A DNA stretch of 57,349 nt from Bacteroides sp. Its GTDB lineage: Bacteria; Bacteroidota; Bacteroidia; Bacteroidales; Muribaculaceae. Within the stretch, counting starts at the first letter, position 1. Each line of letters starts with the position of its first letter. Of the stretch, positions 34,554 to 44,463 are shown piece by piece. The notes under the pieces were generated by a model, which worked only from the letters and a program-made list of their open reading frames with translations, ran no database searches and was not told where the DNA came from. A program made the translations under genes and the position numbers. The stretch covers positions 106,661 to 164,009 of the forward strand of contig JAAVDH010000007.1 of NCBI GenBank assembly GCA_014801865.1. The letters run 5' to 3'.

Positions 34554-36134
34554 ATGGACAGCAACGAAAAGAAAAGTAAAAGGCCCAGAATCGGAGAGAT
34601 GAGAACTAATCTGCCCGAGGCTTCTTCAACTGACTCACAGACTTCACGCCACGAGGATTTAGCTGCATCCGGTGCGCCCGAACGTTCATATAACACGGGT
34701 GATTACCAGTCATATCAGCGTCCCCGCAATACATACTCACAGCCCCGTCAGGGCGGTTATCAGCCTCGCCAGGGTGGCTATCAACCCCGTTACAATCAAG
34801 GAGGATATAACCAGGGCGGCTATCAGCCTCGCTATAACCAGCCCCGTCCGCAAAGCGCGCCCACCGAGGGTAGCGAGCAGACCGAAGGCGCAACAGACGC
34901 TACCAATACCCAGCAGCATGAAGGCTACCAGCCCCGCTACAACCGTCCTCAGGGTGGATATCAGCCCCGTCAGAACGGCTACAATCAGGGTGGATACAAT
35001 CCTCAGCGTCGTAACACCGGCGGATATAACAACAATCGTCCCCAGAGCGGATACAATCCTCAGGGCGGATACAACAACAATCGTCCCCAGGGTGGATACA
35101 ACAACAACCGTCCCCAGGGCGGATACAACAACAACCGTCCTCAGGGCGGATACAACAACAACCGTCCTCAGGGTGGATACAACAACAACCGGCCCCAGGG
35201 CGGATACAACAACAACCGTCCCCAGGGTGGATACAACAACAACCGTCCTCAGGGTGGATATAACAACCGTCCCGGCGGATACAACAATCGTCCCGGCGGT
35301 ATGCAGCGCCAGCCTAACAAGCAGCGCCAGAACCAGTATGGAATGCCTCAGGGTGGCAAAAGCTTTACCCCGCGTCCCAAACGTATCGAATACGAGACTC
35401 CCATACCCGCTCCCGACGAACAGATCCGTCTCAACAAGTTCATGGCCAACGCAGGCATCTGCTCACGCCGCGAAGCCGACGAATTTATCCAGAAGGGCCT
35501 CGTAAAGGTCAACGGTGAGACCGTGACCGAACTCGGCACCAAGATAACCCACAGCGACACCGTGGAATACAACGGCAAGGTCGTTACCCTCGAGAGCAAG
35601 TGCTATATCCTGCTCAACAAACCCAAAGACTGCGTGACCACCAGCGATGACCCCAACGGACGTACCACAGTGCTTGACCTCGTAAAGGGTGCCTGTGAAG
35701 AACGCATCTATCCCGTAGGACGTCTTGACCGCAATACCACCGGTGTGCTCCTGCTCACCAACGACGGTGACCTCGCCTCAAAACTCACTCACCCCAAGTA
35801 CGTGAAGAAGAAAATCTACCACGTATGGTGCGACAAGGATATCACCGAGGACGATATGCAGCGTATCGCCGACGGTATAGAGCTTGACGACGGTCCCATC
35901 CACGCCGACGCGATAAGCTATGCCACCGAGACCGACCGCAATCAGGCCGGCATAGAGATTCACTCAGGACGCAACCGTATCGTGCGCCGTATCTTCGAGA
36001 GCCTCGGATATCACGTGACCAAACTTGACCGCGTATACTTCGCCGGACTCACCAAGAAGAATCTGCCTAGAGGCCGCTGGCGTTATCTCACTCAGGATGA
36101 AGTCAACTATCTCAAGATGGGTTCATTCGAGTAA
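34554..36134 (+). CDS. RluB/RsuA-family rRNA pseudouridine synthase with long repetitive N-terminal tail
   Basis: A 526-residue protein. Residues from about 290 form a normal RluB-type enzyme: an S4 RNA-binding domain ([20 protein letters not shown]) and the catalytic domain with [11 protein letters not shown] (D392 nucleophile) and [15 protein letters not shown]. It isomerises a uridine of 23S or 16S rRNA. The first 285 residues are low-complexity and rich in Gly, Tyr, Asn, Gln, Arg and Pro, with degenerate GGYQPR units and then seven exact GGYNNNRPQ units in a row. Such tails are predicted to be disordered and may bind RNA or phase-separate (inference). It is followed by asnS after 50 bp. 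Confidence 0.92.
   Translation: MDSNEKKSKRPRIGEMRTNLPEASSTDSQTSRHEDLAASGAPERSYNTGDYQSYQRPRNTYSQPRQGGYQPRQGGYQPRYNQGGYNQGGYQPRYNQPRPQSAPTEGSEQTEGATDATNTQQHEGYQPRYNRPQGGYQPRQNGYNQGGYNPQRRNTGGYNNNRPQSGYNPQGGYNNNRPQGGYNNNRPQGGYNNNRPQGGYNNNRPQGGYNNNRPQGGYNNNRPQGGYNNNRPQGGYNNRPGGYNNRPGGMQRQPNKQRQNQYGMPQGGKSFTPRPKRIEYETPIPAPDEQIRLNKFMANAGICSRREADEFIQKGLVKVNGETVTELGTKITHSDTVEYNGKVVTLESKCYILLNKPKDCVTTSDDPNGRTTVLDLVKGACEERIYPVGRLDRNTTGVLLLTNDGDLASKLTHPKYVKKKIYHVWCDKDITEDDMQRIADGIELDDGPIHADAISYATETDRNQAGIEIHSGRNRIVRRIFESLGYHVTKLDRVYFAGLTKKNLPRGRWRYLTQDEVNYLKMGSFE
35061..35249 (+). repeat. 27-bp coding tandem repeat, seven units
   Basis: Seven consecutive units of CAG-GGN-GGA-TAC-AAC-AAC followed by AAY-CGN-CCN encode QGGYNNNRP. 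Units differ at only a few third positions. Degenerate related units extend on both sides (from about 34740 to 35300). The number of units is likely to vary by slippage, always in frame because the unit is a multiple of three. Confidence 0.92.
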
Positions 36135-36184
36135 TCACTCACTCTTTAAGTATAAACCACTCTACACACCATCAACATATATCA

Positions 36185-37576
36185 ATGAAGCGTACTAAAA
36201 TCGTTGATCTCTTCCGCACACCCGAACTGGTGGGTAAGGAAGTGAGCGTAATGGGATGGGTGCGCACCCGCCGAGGCAACAAACACGTACAGTTCGTGGC
36301 CCTCAACGACGGTAGCACCATCAAGAACGTTCAGATTGTCTTCGACCTTGAAAAATTCAGCGACGAGCAGCTCAAACCCGTGACTACCGGATCAAGTATC
36401 CATGTCACCGGTCTACTCGTAGAGTCGATGGGCAAAGGCCAGTCAGTGGAGATTCAGGCTCAGACCCTCGAAGTGTTCGGCACAGCCGATCCCGATACCT
36501 ATCCTCTGCAGAAGAAGGGTCATACCCTCGAATTTCTGCGTGAGAAGGCCCACCTGCGTCCCCGAACCAACACCTTCGGTGCAGTGCTCCGCATACGTAG
36601 CGCTCTGGCCTTCGCCATACATAAGTTCTTCCAGGAGAAGGGATTCTTCTACCTCCATACACCCCTGATTACAGCCAGCGACTGCGAAGGTGCAGGAGCT
36701 ATGTTTCAGGTAACTACTCTTAACCTCAACGACCTGCCCCGTACCGAAGATGGCAGCGTGGACTACTCAGCTGACTTCTTCGGCAAATCTACGGCACTCA
36801 CCGTGTCGGGTCAGCTCGAAGGTGAATTAGGAGCCACTGCGCTCGGAGCCATCTATACATTCGGCCCCACATTCCGCGCCGAAAACTCCAATACTCCCCG
36901 CCACCTGGCTGAGTTCTGGATGATAGAGCCCGAGATGGCCTTCTATGACATCACCGACAATATGGATCTGGCCGAAGAGTTCGTAAAATACTGCATACGA
37001 TACGCCCTCGACCACTGTCGCGACGATATCGAATTCCTTCAGCAGATGTACGACCCCGACCTCATCTCACGCCTCAAAGGTGTGTTGGCCGAGGACTTCG
37101 TACGCCTTTCATACACCGACGGTGTGAAGATTCTCGAAGAGAGCGGCCACAAGTTTGAATTCCCGGTATACTGGGGTGCCGACCTCCAGAGCGAACATGA
37201 GCGCTACCTCGTGGAACACCACTTCAAGCGCCCCGTAATCCTCACCGACTATCCCAAGGATATCAAGGCATTCTACATGAAGCAGAATGAAGACGGCAAG
37301 ACTGTACGCGCCATGGACGTACTCTTCCCCAAAATCGGTGAAATAATCGGCGGTTCAGAGCGCGAGGCCGACTTTGACAAGCTCAACACCCGTATCGAAG
37401 AGCTTGACATACCCATGAAGGATATGTGGTGGTATCTTGACACACGCCGCTTCGGTTCAGTACCTCACTCAGGTTTCGGCCTCGGATTCGAGCGTCTGGT
37501 GCTCTTCGTGACCGGTATGACCAACATCCGCGACGTCATACCTTTCCCCCGCACCCCCAACAACGCCGAGTTCTAA
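36185..37576 (+). CDS. asnS: Asparaginyl-tRNA synthetase
   Basis: A 463-residue class II aminoacyl-tRNA synthetase. The N-terminal OB-fold anticodon-binding domain covers about 15-105 ([21 protein letters not shown]). The catalytic domain has motif 2 ([21 protein letters not shown]) and motif 3 ([10 protein letters not shown]). Asn specificity follows from overall resemblance to AsnRS rather than AspRS, notably the insertion after the QLEGE segment. It probably forms a transcription unit with the upstream pseudouridine synthase. Confidence 0.92.
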   Translation: MKRTKIVDLFRTPELVGKEVSVMGWVRTRRGNKHVQFVALNDGSTIKNVQIVFDLEKFSDEQLKPVTTGSSIHVTGLLVESMGKGQSVEIQAQTLEVFGTADPDTYPLQKKGHTLEFLREKAHLRPRTNTFGAVLRIRSALAFAIHKFFQEKGFFYLHTPLITASDCEGAGAMFQVTTLNLNDLPRTEDGSVDYSADFFGKSTALTVSGQLEGELGATALGAIYTFGPTFRAENSNTPRHLAEFWMIEPEMAFYDITDNMDLAEEFVKYCIRYALDHCRDDIEFLQQMYDPDLISRLKGVLAEDFVRLSYTDGVKILEESGHKFEFPVYWGADLQSEHERYLVEHHFKRPVILTDYPKDIKAFYMKQNEDGKTVRAMDVLFPKIGEIIGGSEREADFDKLNTRIEELDIPMKDMWWYLDTRRFGSVPHSGFGLGFERLVLFVTGMTNIRDVIPFPRTPNNAEF

Positions 37577-37613
37577 AACAGATTTTTCCAAGATTTTCCC
37601 CTCATAACAAAGA

Positions 37614-38810
37614 ATGGCAAAAGTTATCATCATAGGCGCAGGAGGCGTGGGTACTGTAGTGGCCCACAAGTGCGCCCAGAATCCTGAGGTTTTCACCGAA
37701 ATCGTGATTGCCTCACGCACTCTCAGCAAGTGTCAGGCACTCGTCGACACCCTCGGCCGCCCCAACATCACCGCCGACAGCGTTGATGCCGACAGTGTGC
37801 CTCAGCTCGTGGAGCTCTTCCGCCGCCACAAGCCCGACATGGTAATCAACGTGGCTCTTCCCTATCAGGATCTCACCATCATGGATGCCTGTCTCGAATG
37901 TGGAGTCAACTACCTTGACACCGCCAACTACGAGCCCAAGGATGTAGCACACTTTGAATACTCATGGCAGTGGGCCTACAAGAAGCGCTTTGAGGATGCC
38001 GGACTGACAGCCATCCTCGGCTGCGGATTTGATCCCGGAGTATCAGGCGTGTTCACAGCCTACGCCGCCAAGCACTACTTCAGCGACATGGAGTATCTTG
38101 ACATCGTGGACTGCAATGCCGGCAACCATGGCAAAGCCTTCGCCACAAACTTCAACCCCGAAATCAACATTCGCGAAATCACCCAGAACGGTCGCTACTA
38201 TCAGGATGGCGAATGGGTGGTGACCGGTCCTCTGGAAATCCACAAGGAGCTTACCTACCCCAATATCGGTCCCCGCGACTCATATCTCCTCTATCACGAA
38301 GAGCTTGAGAGCCTTGTGAAGAATTTCCCCTCCATCAAGCGTGCACGCTTCTGGATGACATTCGGTCAGGAATACCTCACACACCTCCGCGTGATACAGG
38401 ATATAGGTATGGCCCGCATTGACGAGATTGACTACAACGGCACCAAGATTGTGCCCCTGCAGTTCCTCAAGGCCGTGCTTCCCAATCCTCAGGACCTCGG
38501 TGAAAACTATACCGGCGAAACCTCCATCGGTTGTCGTATCTCAGGCCGCGACAAAGAGGGCAAGCACCTCACCTACTACATTTATAACAACTGCTCACAC
38601 CACGAAGCCTACCTTGAGACCGGTATGCAGGCCGTGAGCTACACCACCGGTGTTCCTGCCATGATAGGTGCCATGATGTTCCTTACCGGCAAATGGCAGC
38701 GTCCCGGCGTATGGAATGTAGAGGAGTTTGATCCCGATCCCTTCATGGAGCAGCTCAACAAGCAGGGTCTCCCCTGGCATGAGGTGTTCAATCTTGACCT
38801 CGAAGTCTAA
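37614..38810 (+). CDS. Carboxynorspermidine/carboxyspermidine dehydrogenase (saccharopine dehydrogenase family)
   Basis: A 398-residue NADPH-dependent enzyme that reductively joins aspartate semialdehyde to putrescine or diaminopropane in the alternative polyamine pathway used by Bacteroides and Vibrio. The N-terminal Rossmann fold starts VIIIGAGGVGTVVAHKCAQN; the middle shows GCGFDPGVSGVFTAYAA and the C-terminus TGVPAMIGAMMFLTGKW. The partner decarboxylase gene (nspC-like) is not in the window. It follows asnS after 37 bp and ends in a hairpin. Confidence 0.88.
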   Translation: MAKVIIIGAGGVGTVVAHKCAQNPEVFTEIVIASRTLSKCQALVDTLGRPNITADSVDADSVPQLVELFRRHKPDMVINVALPYQDLTIMDACLECGVNYLDTANYEPKDVAHFEYSWQWAYKKRFEDAGLTAILGCGFDPGVSGVFTAYAAKHYFSDMEYLDIVDCNAGNHGKAFATNFNPEINIREITQNGRYYQDGEWVVTGPLEIHKELTYPNIGPRDSYLLYHEELESLVKNFPSIKRARFWMTFGQEYLTHLRVIQDIGMARIDEIDYNGTKIVPLQFLKAVLPNPQDLGENYTGETSIGCRISGRDKEGKHLTYYIYNNCSHHEAYLETGMQAVSYTTGVPAMIGAMMFLTGKWQRPGVWNVEEFDPDPFMEQLNKQGLPWHEVFNLDLEV

Positions 38811-38846
38811 TCTGACTCCATCCTCACCACAGACATTGACATATAG

Positions 38847-38883
38847 CGCACCCGGTAACGTCATCACGACGCCTCCGGGTGCG
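38847..38883 (+). terminator. Terminator after the carboxynorspermidine dehydrogenase gene
   Basis: CGCACCCGG (38847-38855) pairs with CCGGGTGCG (38875-38883), a 9-bp GC-rich stem with a 19-nt loop. It is followed by TCAGTTTA, a weak T-tract. Confidence 0.6.
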
Positions 38884-38932
38884 TCAGTTTAGCCCGTATT
38901 AATAATACTTTATCTATCCCCCTCCCGTACCC

Positions 38933-40957
38933 ATGACCTCCCCGGAACTGATTAAGGACCAAATCGAAAGCCTGCGCCGCGAACTTGAGCGCCACAACCA
39001 CAGTTATTACGTGCTCAACGCTCCCACCATCTCCGATCGCGAATTTGACGAGATGATGGCCACCCTGTCACGCCTCGAAGCCGAGCATCCGGAGTTTGAC
39101 GACCCGCTGTCGCCTACACACCGTGTGGGCAGCGACCTCACCAAGGGTTTTGAGCAGGTGCCCCATATCTACCCGATGCTCTCGTTGGCCAACACTTATT
39201 CAATAGAGGAGGTCGACGACTATGTGCGACGCTGCCGCGACGGACTCATGGGCGAGGAAATCACCTTCGTGGGTGAGATGAAGTTTGACGGCACATCCAT
39301 ATCACTCATCTACGAGGGTGGACGACTGGTGCGCGCCGTAACCCGAGGCGACGGTGAGAAGGGCGATGTAGTCACCGAAAACGTCAAAACCATCCCCGGC
39401 ATACCACTGCGACTCCACGGTACCGGTTGGCCCGACCGATTCGAGATACGCGGAGAGATAGTGATGCCCTGGAAGTCATTCGACCGTCTCAACGCCGAAC
39501 GTGAGGAGCAGGGCGAGCCGCTGTTCGCCAATCCCCGCAACGCCGCCTCAGGCACACTTAAGATGCAGAATCCTGCCGAAGTATCCCGTCGCGGCCTTGA
39601 TGCATACTTCTACTATCTTCTTGGTGAGAACCTGCCCGCCGATACACATTACGACAATATGCTTGAGGCACGCAAATGGGGATTCAAGGTATCCGACGTC
39701 ATGACCCGCCTCCACACTCTCGACGAAGTCAACGACTTCATCAACCATTGGGACCACGCCCGCAGCGAGTTGCCCGTGGCCACAGACGGACTTGTCTTTA
39801 AGATCGACTCTCTGCGTCAGCAGCTCAACCTTGGCTTCACATCCAAGACTCCCCGATGGGCCATAGCCTACAAGTTTCAGGCCGAAAGGGCGTTGACCAA
39901 GCTGGAATTCGTATCGTTCGAAGTAGGACGTTCCGGCATAATCACCCCCGTGGCCAATCTTGACCCCGTGCTCCTGTCTGGCACTATCGTAAAGCGTGCA
40001 TCTCTCCATAACGAAGATATCATACGACAGCTCGACATACACGAACACGACATGGTTTATGTGGAGAAAGGTGGCGAAATCATACCAAAAATCACAGGCG
40101 TTGACACCGCCGCACGACAAGCCGACAGCCAACCCGTGAAGTTCGTAAGTGTCTGTCCGGCCTGTAATACTCCTCTGGTGCGTGTCGAAGGCGAGGCAGC
40201 ATGGGTATGCCCCAACAAGTACGGTTGTCCCCCGCAGATTACAGGTCGTGTGGAGCACTTCGTCGGACGCCGCATGATGGACATTGACGGTATCGGCGAG
40301 GAAATCTGCGAAGTACTGTTCGCCACAGGACTGGTACGCGACATAGCTGATATCTACACTCTCACCCGCGAGAAACTCATGACACTCGAGCGCTTCGGAG
40401 AGCGCAGCGCCGACCGCATAATGGAGGGAATAGCACGCAGCCTCACTGTACCATTCGAGAGAGTACTCTACGCACTGTCCATACCCTACGTGGGCGAAAC
40501 CGTAGCGAAGAAGCTTGCACGCGCCACAGGCAGCCTGGACCGCCTTATGGAGATGACCGAAGAGCAGCTTACAGCCATTGATGACATAGGCCCCGCGATA
40601 GCCCGCAGCATAAGAGAATACTTTGACTCGCCTGTCAACCGCGACATAATAGCGCGCCTCAGAGAAGCCGGAGTGCAGATGGAAGTCTCAGCGACACGCG
40701 CCGCCGAAACCACTAACCGTCTCAACGGAGCTTCGATAGTAATATCCGGCACATTCGTCCACCACTCCCGCGACCAATATAAAGAGCTGATAGAACTCAA
40801 CGGCGGCAAAAGCGTAGGCTCCATCTCCAAAAAGACCGACTACGTACTGGCAGGAGCCAATATGGGTCCGGCCAAACTCGAGAAAGCCTCTAAACTCGGT
40901 ATACCAATCATTGACGAAGACCAGTTCCTAGCCATGATCGGTGATAGCGCCGAATGA
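38933..40957 (+). CDS. ligA: NAD-dependent DNA ligase
   Basis: A 674-residue ligase that seals nicks in replication and repair. The Ia and adenylation domains come first, with the catalytic K117 in [10 protein letters not shown]. The OB fold, the four-Cys zinc finger (CPAC near 405 and CPNKYGC), the helix-hairpin-helix region and a C-terminal BRCT domain (about 595-670, [19 protein letters not shown]) follow. All domains are complete. The 3' end abuts a MITE-like element. Confidence 0.95.
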   Translation: MTSPELIKDQIESLRRELERHNHSYYVLNAPTISDREFDEMMATLSRLEAEHPEFDDPLSPTHRVGSDLTKGFEQVPHIYPMLSLANTYSIEEVDDYVRRCRDGLMGEEITFVGEMKFDGTSISLIYEGGRLVRAVTRGDGEKGDVVTENVKTIPGIPLRLHGTGWPDRFEIRGEIVMPWKSFDRLNAEREEQGEPLFANPRNAASGTLKMQNPAEVSRRGLDAYFYYLLGENLPADTHYDNMLEARKWGFKVSDVMTRLHTLDEVNDFINHWDHARSELPVATDGLVFKIDSLRQQLNLGFTSKTPRWAIAYKFQAERALTKLEFVSFEVGRSGIITPVANLDPVLLSGTIVKRASLHNEDIIRQLDIHEHDMVYVEKGGEIIPKITGVDTAARQADSQPVKFVSVCPACNTPLVRVEGEAAWVCPNKYGCPPQITGRVEHFVGRRMMDIDGIGEEICEVLFATGLVRDIADIYTLTREKLMTLERFGERSADRIMEGIARSLTVPFERVLYALSIPYVGETVAKKLARATGSLDRLMEMTEEQLTAIDDIGPAIARSIREYFDSPVNRDIIARLREAGVQMEVSATRAAETTNRLNGASIVISGTFVHHSRDQYKELIELNGGKSVGSISKKTDYVLAGANMGPAKLEKASKLGIPIIDEDQFLAMIGDSAE

Positions 40958-40963
40958 AATATT

Positions 40964-41127
40964 CTTAGAGTATGTTTACTTTTAAATGATTTTATCACAA
41001 ATGAAGATTTTGGCGGGATTTTCCAAAGTTAAAGAGGGAGCGATGCGGGCATCGTGACCGATGAAAACTTTGGGAAAGCACCCAAAAGATTCTTTGTGAT
41101 GAAATCAAAAATTATTCATACTCTTAA
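40964..41127. mobile_element. MITE-like imperfect palindrome, about 165 bp, non-coding
   Basis: The two halves are imperfect inverted repeats over their full length. Shared blocks in order from each end are AGAGTATG, GATTT-ATCACAAA, TTTTGG, TTTCC-AAAGTT and a central hairpin CGATGC-GG-GCATCG (41041-41054). There is no ORF. Its ends carry the same AGAGTATG sequence as the dispersed repeats elsewhere in the window. It begins 7 bp past the ligA stop codon. No clear target-site duplication is visible. Alternative: a long 3' RNA structure rather than a mobile element. Confidence 0.6.
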
Positions 41128-41135
41128 GTGATGTA

Positions 41136-41184
41136 AATTTGGTTTAAAAGTAAACATACTCTTAGAGAGTGTTTACTTTTAAAC
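41136..41184. repeat. 29-bp dispersed repeat (copy B) within a 43-bp palindrome
   Basis: 41136-41164 is identical to 11377-11405. It is followed by its own inverted copy, so GTTTAAAAGTAAACA (41142) faces TGTTTACTTTTAAAC (41170) around a TCTTAGAGA centre. It lies directly after the MITE-like element and before the promoter of the methyltransferase gene. Confidence 0.8.
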
Positions 41185-41250
41185 AGTTTCTTAAACCCTC
41201 TGTTAAGGTTGTTTAGCACCCTTGATAGAGAGCGTTTCAGGTGAAATGCC

Positions 41251-41258
41251 TAATTTTG
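41251..41258 (+). promoter_or_regulatory. -7 promoter element of the RsmI-like methyltransferase gene
   Basis: TAATTTTG matches TAnnTTTG, 11 bp before the ATG at 41270, so the mRNA would have a leader of only a few bases. The -33 box is not clear. If this promoter is not used, an in-frame ATG at 41246 could be the start. Confidence 0.5.
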
Positions 41259-41269
41259 TGAATATATAT

Positions 41270-42016
41270 ATGACCGTGCCACAACAACCATCCACCATCC
41301 CTGACGGCGAGCGCCAACCGCCCTGCCTGTATCTTATGCCCGTGCCTCTGAGCGACGGTGATCTCCACGAAGTGATTCCCGAGCGCAACATCGAGATAGC
41401 ACGCGGCATACGCTACTTCATAGTGGAAAACCTGCGTACGGCACGCCGCTGGCTAAAACGTATGGCGCGCGACATTGACATTGATGCCGCCACCTTCTAC
41501 GTACTTGACGAGCATACGCGCCCCGAAGATGTGGAAGCCATGCTCAATCCTCTTGCCGAGGGCCACGACATGGCCGTAATGTCCGAGGCCGGATGCCCTG
41601 CTGTGGCCGACCCCGGAGCCGATGCTGTGGCTGTAGCTCAGCGACGCGGCTACAAGGTAGTGCCCCTCGTAGGACCGTCGAGCATCCTTATGGCTCTTAT
41701 GGCCTCGGGATTCAACGGTCAGTCATTCACCTTTGCGGGATATCTGCCTATTGACCCCGTCAAGCGTAAAAAGTGTCTGCGCGATATGGAGCACCGTGTG
41801 CGACACGAACGTCAGACACAGATATTCATCGAGACCCCCTACCGCAACAATCGCCTCATAGAGCAGCTATGCCAGACCCTTCCCGGTGACCTTCGCCTCT
41901 GTGTGGCCTCAGATGTGACAGGGCCGGGAGAGAATATCATCACACGTCCTCTACGACTGTGGTCACGTACCAAGTACGACTACGCCAAAGTGCCTACCAT
42001 ATTCCTGCTCGGATAA
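41270..42016 (+). CDS. RsmI-like SAM-dependent methyltransferase (tetrapyrrole methylase fold)
   Basis: A 248-residue protein of the tetrapyrrole (corrin/porphyrin) methylase fold, close to RsmI, which 2'-O-methylates 16S rRNA. Visible motifs are SEAGCPAVADPGADAVAVAQ, VPLVGPSSILMALMASGFNG and IFIETPYRNNRL. It is shorter than RsmI (about 280 residues) and is the Bacteroidota side branch, so the precise RNA target is uncertain. Start choice: ATG 41270 lies just past a promoter box; upstream in-frame ATGs at 41222 and 41246 are less likely. Confidence 0.82.
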   Translation: MTVPQQPSTIPDGERQPPCLYLMPVPLSDGDLHEVIPERNIEIARGIRYFIVENLRTARRWLKRMARDIDIDAATFYVLDEHTRPEDVEAMLNPLAEGHDMAVMSEAGCPAVADPGADAVAVAQRRGYKVVPLVGPSSILMALMASGFNGQSFTFAGYLPIDPVKRKKCLRDMEHRVRHERQTQIFIETPYRNNRLIEQLCQTLPGDLRLCVASDVTGPGENIITRPLRLWSRTKYDYAKVPTIFLLG

Positions 42017-42087
42017 CAGTCATATATATCAACACCTCATCTCTTCAAGCATCCAACACTTAGTTAAAAGATAAAAGACACTAACCC

Positions 42088-43173
42088 ATGGCTCGCAAAC
42101 TGCGCATACACATTGATCCCGCCCAACCCGGACTCTTCGATGAGATAGAGCCTGCACTGCGGCATAAGGATCCGCTCACACAGGAGCCTCCCGTGCCCGA
42201 TGTAGGCATAGCCGACTTCGTTGTGCGCGCGCGTGCCAAAAACAACGATAAAGAGCGTGCCCGCGCCAAAGAAACGGTGAAGGCCGCCGACGCCCTCATG
42301 CCCATAGACCGAAGCGCCCTTCATCAACCCGACACCATTTGCTTCATAAGCTTCGGCAGCGGCAGTTCGGGCAACTGCTCGTACATAGGCGACAAATCGG
42401 GCGGAATCCTCATCGACGCAGGGATAGACCTCAAGACCATAACACAGCGACTTGAAGCCAACGGCCTGAGCCTCGATAAGGTAAAGGGTATATGCCTGAC
42501 CCACGACCACAGTGACCACGTGAGATTCATCTACGCCATAGCGCGTCAGAAACCCGGCATACCCGTATACTGTACCCCAAAGACTTTCAACGGCATCATG
42601 CGTCGTCACAGTGTGTCGCGCCGGCTGAAGGACTATCACCACCCCATCTACAAAGAATTTCCCTTCAATATAGGCAACTTTGAAATCACCGCCTTTGACG
42701 TGAGCCACGACGGCACCGACAACTGCGGATACTTCATATCTCACGGTGACCGTTCCATAGCCATAGCTACCGACCTGGGATGCATCACTCCCCGCGTAGA
42801 CTACTATATGCGACGGGCCAACCACATCGTGATAGAAGCCAACTACGACTCCGCCATGCTTGACGTGGGTCCCTATCCCGCCTATCTCAAGAGCCGCATT
42901 CGCGCCGACTACGGCCACATGGACAACGTAGCTACGGCACGCTTCCTCACCGACATCGTCACCCCCTCCCTACAGTCGGTATTTCTATGCCACCTTAGTC
43001 AAGACAACAATACCCCCGAGACGGCCTTTAACACCGTAGCCTCAATGCTTGAGGCCGCCGGAGTGACACCTATCGGTGACGGCTCAGGCTCACTTGAATC
43101 CGAGTTGGCACCGTTGCAACTCGCCGTACTGCCACGCTACGAACCTTCGCGCCTCTACATATTCCGCAAATAA
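42088..43173 (+). CDS. MBL-fold metallohydrolase (YycJ/WalJ-like) with N-terminal extension
   Basis: A 361-residue protein. The metallo-beta-lactamase domain begins at about residue 87 (FISFGSGSSGNCSYIGDKSG) and has the metal-binding LTHDHSDHV motif, the DVSHDGTDNCGY segment and YGHMDNVATARF. The family includes putative nucleases or phosphodiesterases; the role here is not established. The first 85 residues are an extra charged segment, and residues 12-16 read QPGLF, resembling the Qxx-L-F pentapeptide by which proteins bind the replication sliding clamp. The next gene starts 17 bp later. Confidence 0.85.
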   Translation: MARKLRIHIDPAQPGLFDEIEPALRHKDPLTQEPPVPDVGIADFVVRARAKNNDKERARAKETVKAADALMPIDRSALHQPDTICFISFGSGSSGNCSYIGDKSGGILIDAGIDLKTITQRLEANGLSLDKVKGICLTHDHSDHVRFIYAIARQKPGIPVYCTPKTFNGIMRRHSVSRRLKDYHHPIYKEFPFNIGNFEITAFDVSHDGTDNCGYFISHGDRSIAIATDLGCITPRVDYYMRRANHIVIEANYDSAMLDVGPYPAYLKSRIRADYGHMDNVATARFLTDIVTPSLQSVFLCHLSQDNNTPETAFNTVASMLEAAGVTPIGDGSGSLESELAPLQLAVLPRYEPSRLYIFRK

Positions 43174-43189
43174 GTACAACCACGCAGCC

Positions 43190-43996
43190 ATGACAACCAT
43201 AAGCCCTGACATAGCCGCTCTGCTCGAACAGGAAGCCCGACGAATCAACAACCCCGACTTCATAGCTGAAGACCCGGTGCAGTTTCCCCGCCGCTTCGAG
43301 AAATTGCAGGACATAGAGATTGCCGCCCTTCTCAGCTCCACAATAGCCTGGGGGCGACGCAGTATGATATGCCGCGACGCCGACCGTATGCTCGCTCTCA
43401 TGGGTCACGACCCCTACCGTTACGTCATGGAGCAGGGCTATGAAGACCTGCCCGACTGCAACATCCACCGCACCTTCTTTGCCGCTGACCTGCGCCACTA
43501 TCTGCGAGGACTTCACCGAATATACACCCGCTACGGCTCTCTGCAGGAATTTGCGCGCCACCACAATATAGCTCACGCCGAAGCCCCGGCATGGGCGCTC
43601 GCCGAAGCTATCAACGGTGCTCTGAGCGAAGCCAACGATGGCGTGAGCGATTCGCGCTGCCTGCCCCTCAACCTCCGCACTACAGCCCTCAAACGCCTCA
43701 ATATGGCTCTGCGATGGCTTGTGCGCAATGACGGAATAGTTGACCTCGGAATATGGGACGTAATATCCCCCGCGCAACTCTACATACCGCTGGACGTACA
43801 CGTAGGCAATACAGCCCGCTCACTCGGACTCGTCACCCGCAAGGCCAACGACCGACGTACCGCCACAGAGCTTACCGAGGCAATGCGCACCCTCAACCCC
43901 GATGATCCGGCGCTCTACGACTACGCTCTGTTCGGCATCGGAGTCACTGCCCGCGACATCATAGCTGACAATGGAGAACTGATAATTGAGAACTGA
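43190..43996 (+). CDS. TIGR02757 family protein
   Basis: A 268-residue protein that matches the conserved Bacteroidota/Epsilonproteobacteria family TIGR02757, whose function is unknown. Typical stretches are IAALLSSTIAWGRRSMICRD, LNMALRWLVRNDGIVDLGIW and LDVHVGNTARSLGL; the fold is likely all-helical. The frame is open to 43076 inside the MBL gene, but ATG 43190 gives the conserved start (MTTISPDIAALL). It is likely co-transcribed with the MBL gene. Confidence 0.82.
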   Translation: MTTISPDIAALLEQEARRINNPDFIAEDPVQFPRRFEKLQDIEIAALLSSTIAWGRRSMICRDADRMLALMGHDPYRYVMEQGYEDLPDCNIHRTFFAADLRHYLRGLHRIYTRYGSLQEFARHHNIAHAEAPAWALAEAINGALSEANDGVSDSRCLPLNLRTTALKRLNMALRWLVRNDGIVDLGIWDVISPAQLYIPLDVHVGNTARSLGLVTRKANDRRTATELTEAMRTLNPDDPALYDYALFGIGVTARDIIADNGELIIEN

Positions 43997-44037
43997 TAAA
44001 AATGAAAACTCATAACATTGATTTAATCTGACTCATT

Positions 44038-44430
44038 ATGACATCACGTATAATCTCACTCCTGATACTGATAGTGTCATTTGTGGCTCCCGTAAGCACT
44101 TCAGCCGCCAAACCTCAGCCCGCAATAGAGATGGCCTCCACATACCACGACTTCGGCACTATCAAAGCCTCCGGCGGACCCGTAACCGCCAGATATGAAC
44201 TGACAAATACCGGTTCGTCACCGCTGGTCATCATCAACGTGACCAACGGAGGATGCGGCTGCACCACCCCCGAATACCCCAAACAGCCCGTTGCACCGGG
44301 CAAAAGCGCCACTATCACCATCACCTTCGACCCCACAGGCCGACGCGGTGAATTCAACCGCGAAGTTAAAGTCAAGACCAACGCCGGCAAGCGTCTCTCA
44401 CTCCGTTTCAGCGGTGTAGTTGTACCCTAA
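44038..44430 (+). CDS. DUF1573 domain protein, exported (short)
   Basis: A 130-residue protein with a signal peptide (about 1-23) and one DUF1573 domain, an Ig-like fold: TYHDFGTIKASGGPVTARYE, the Cys-rich GGCGCTTPEYP turn and FDPTGRRGEFNREVKVKTNA. The function is unknown; such proteins are abundant in Bacteroidota periplasm or on the surface. It sits 33 bp before a longer protein of the same family. Confidence 0.85.
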   Translation: MTSRIISLLILIVSFVAPVSTSAAKPQPAIEMASTYHDFGTIKASGGPVTARYELTNTGSSPLVIINVTNGGCGCTTPEYPKQPVAPGKSATITITFDPTGRRGEFNREVKVKTNAGKRLSLRFSGVVVP

Positions 44431-44463
44431 TCCTCCTTACATCACTTACTTATATCATCCCCT

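Noticed and set aside
35061-35249. Regular 27-bp repeats resembling a CRISPR array
   Set aside because: The units are contiguous with no spacers, remain in one reading frame and encode GGYNNNRPQ; no cas genes are present.
34672-35505. 277-residue open frame overlapping the pseudouridine synthase in another frame
   Set aside because: It is a by-product of the 27-bp repeats (Thr/Val/Arg/Asp-rich), with no domain similarity.
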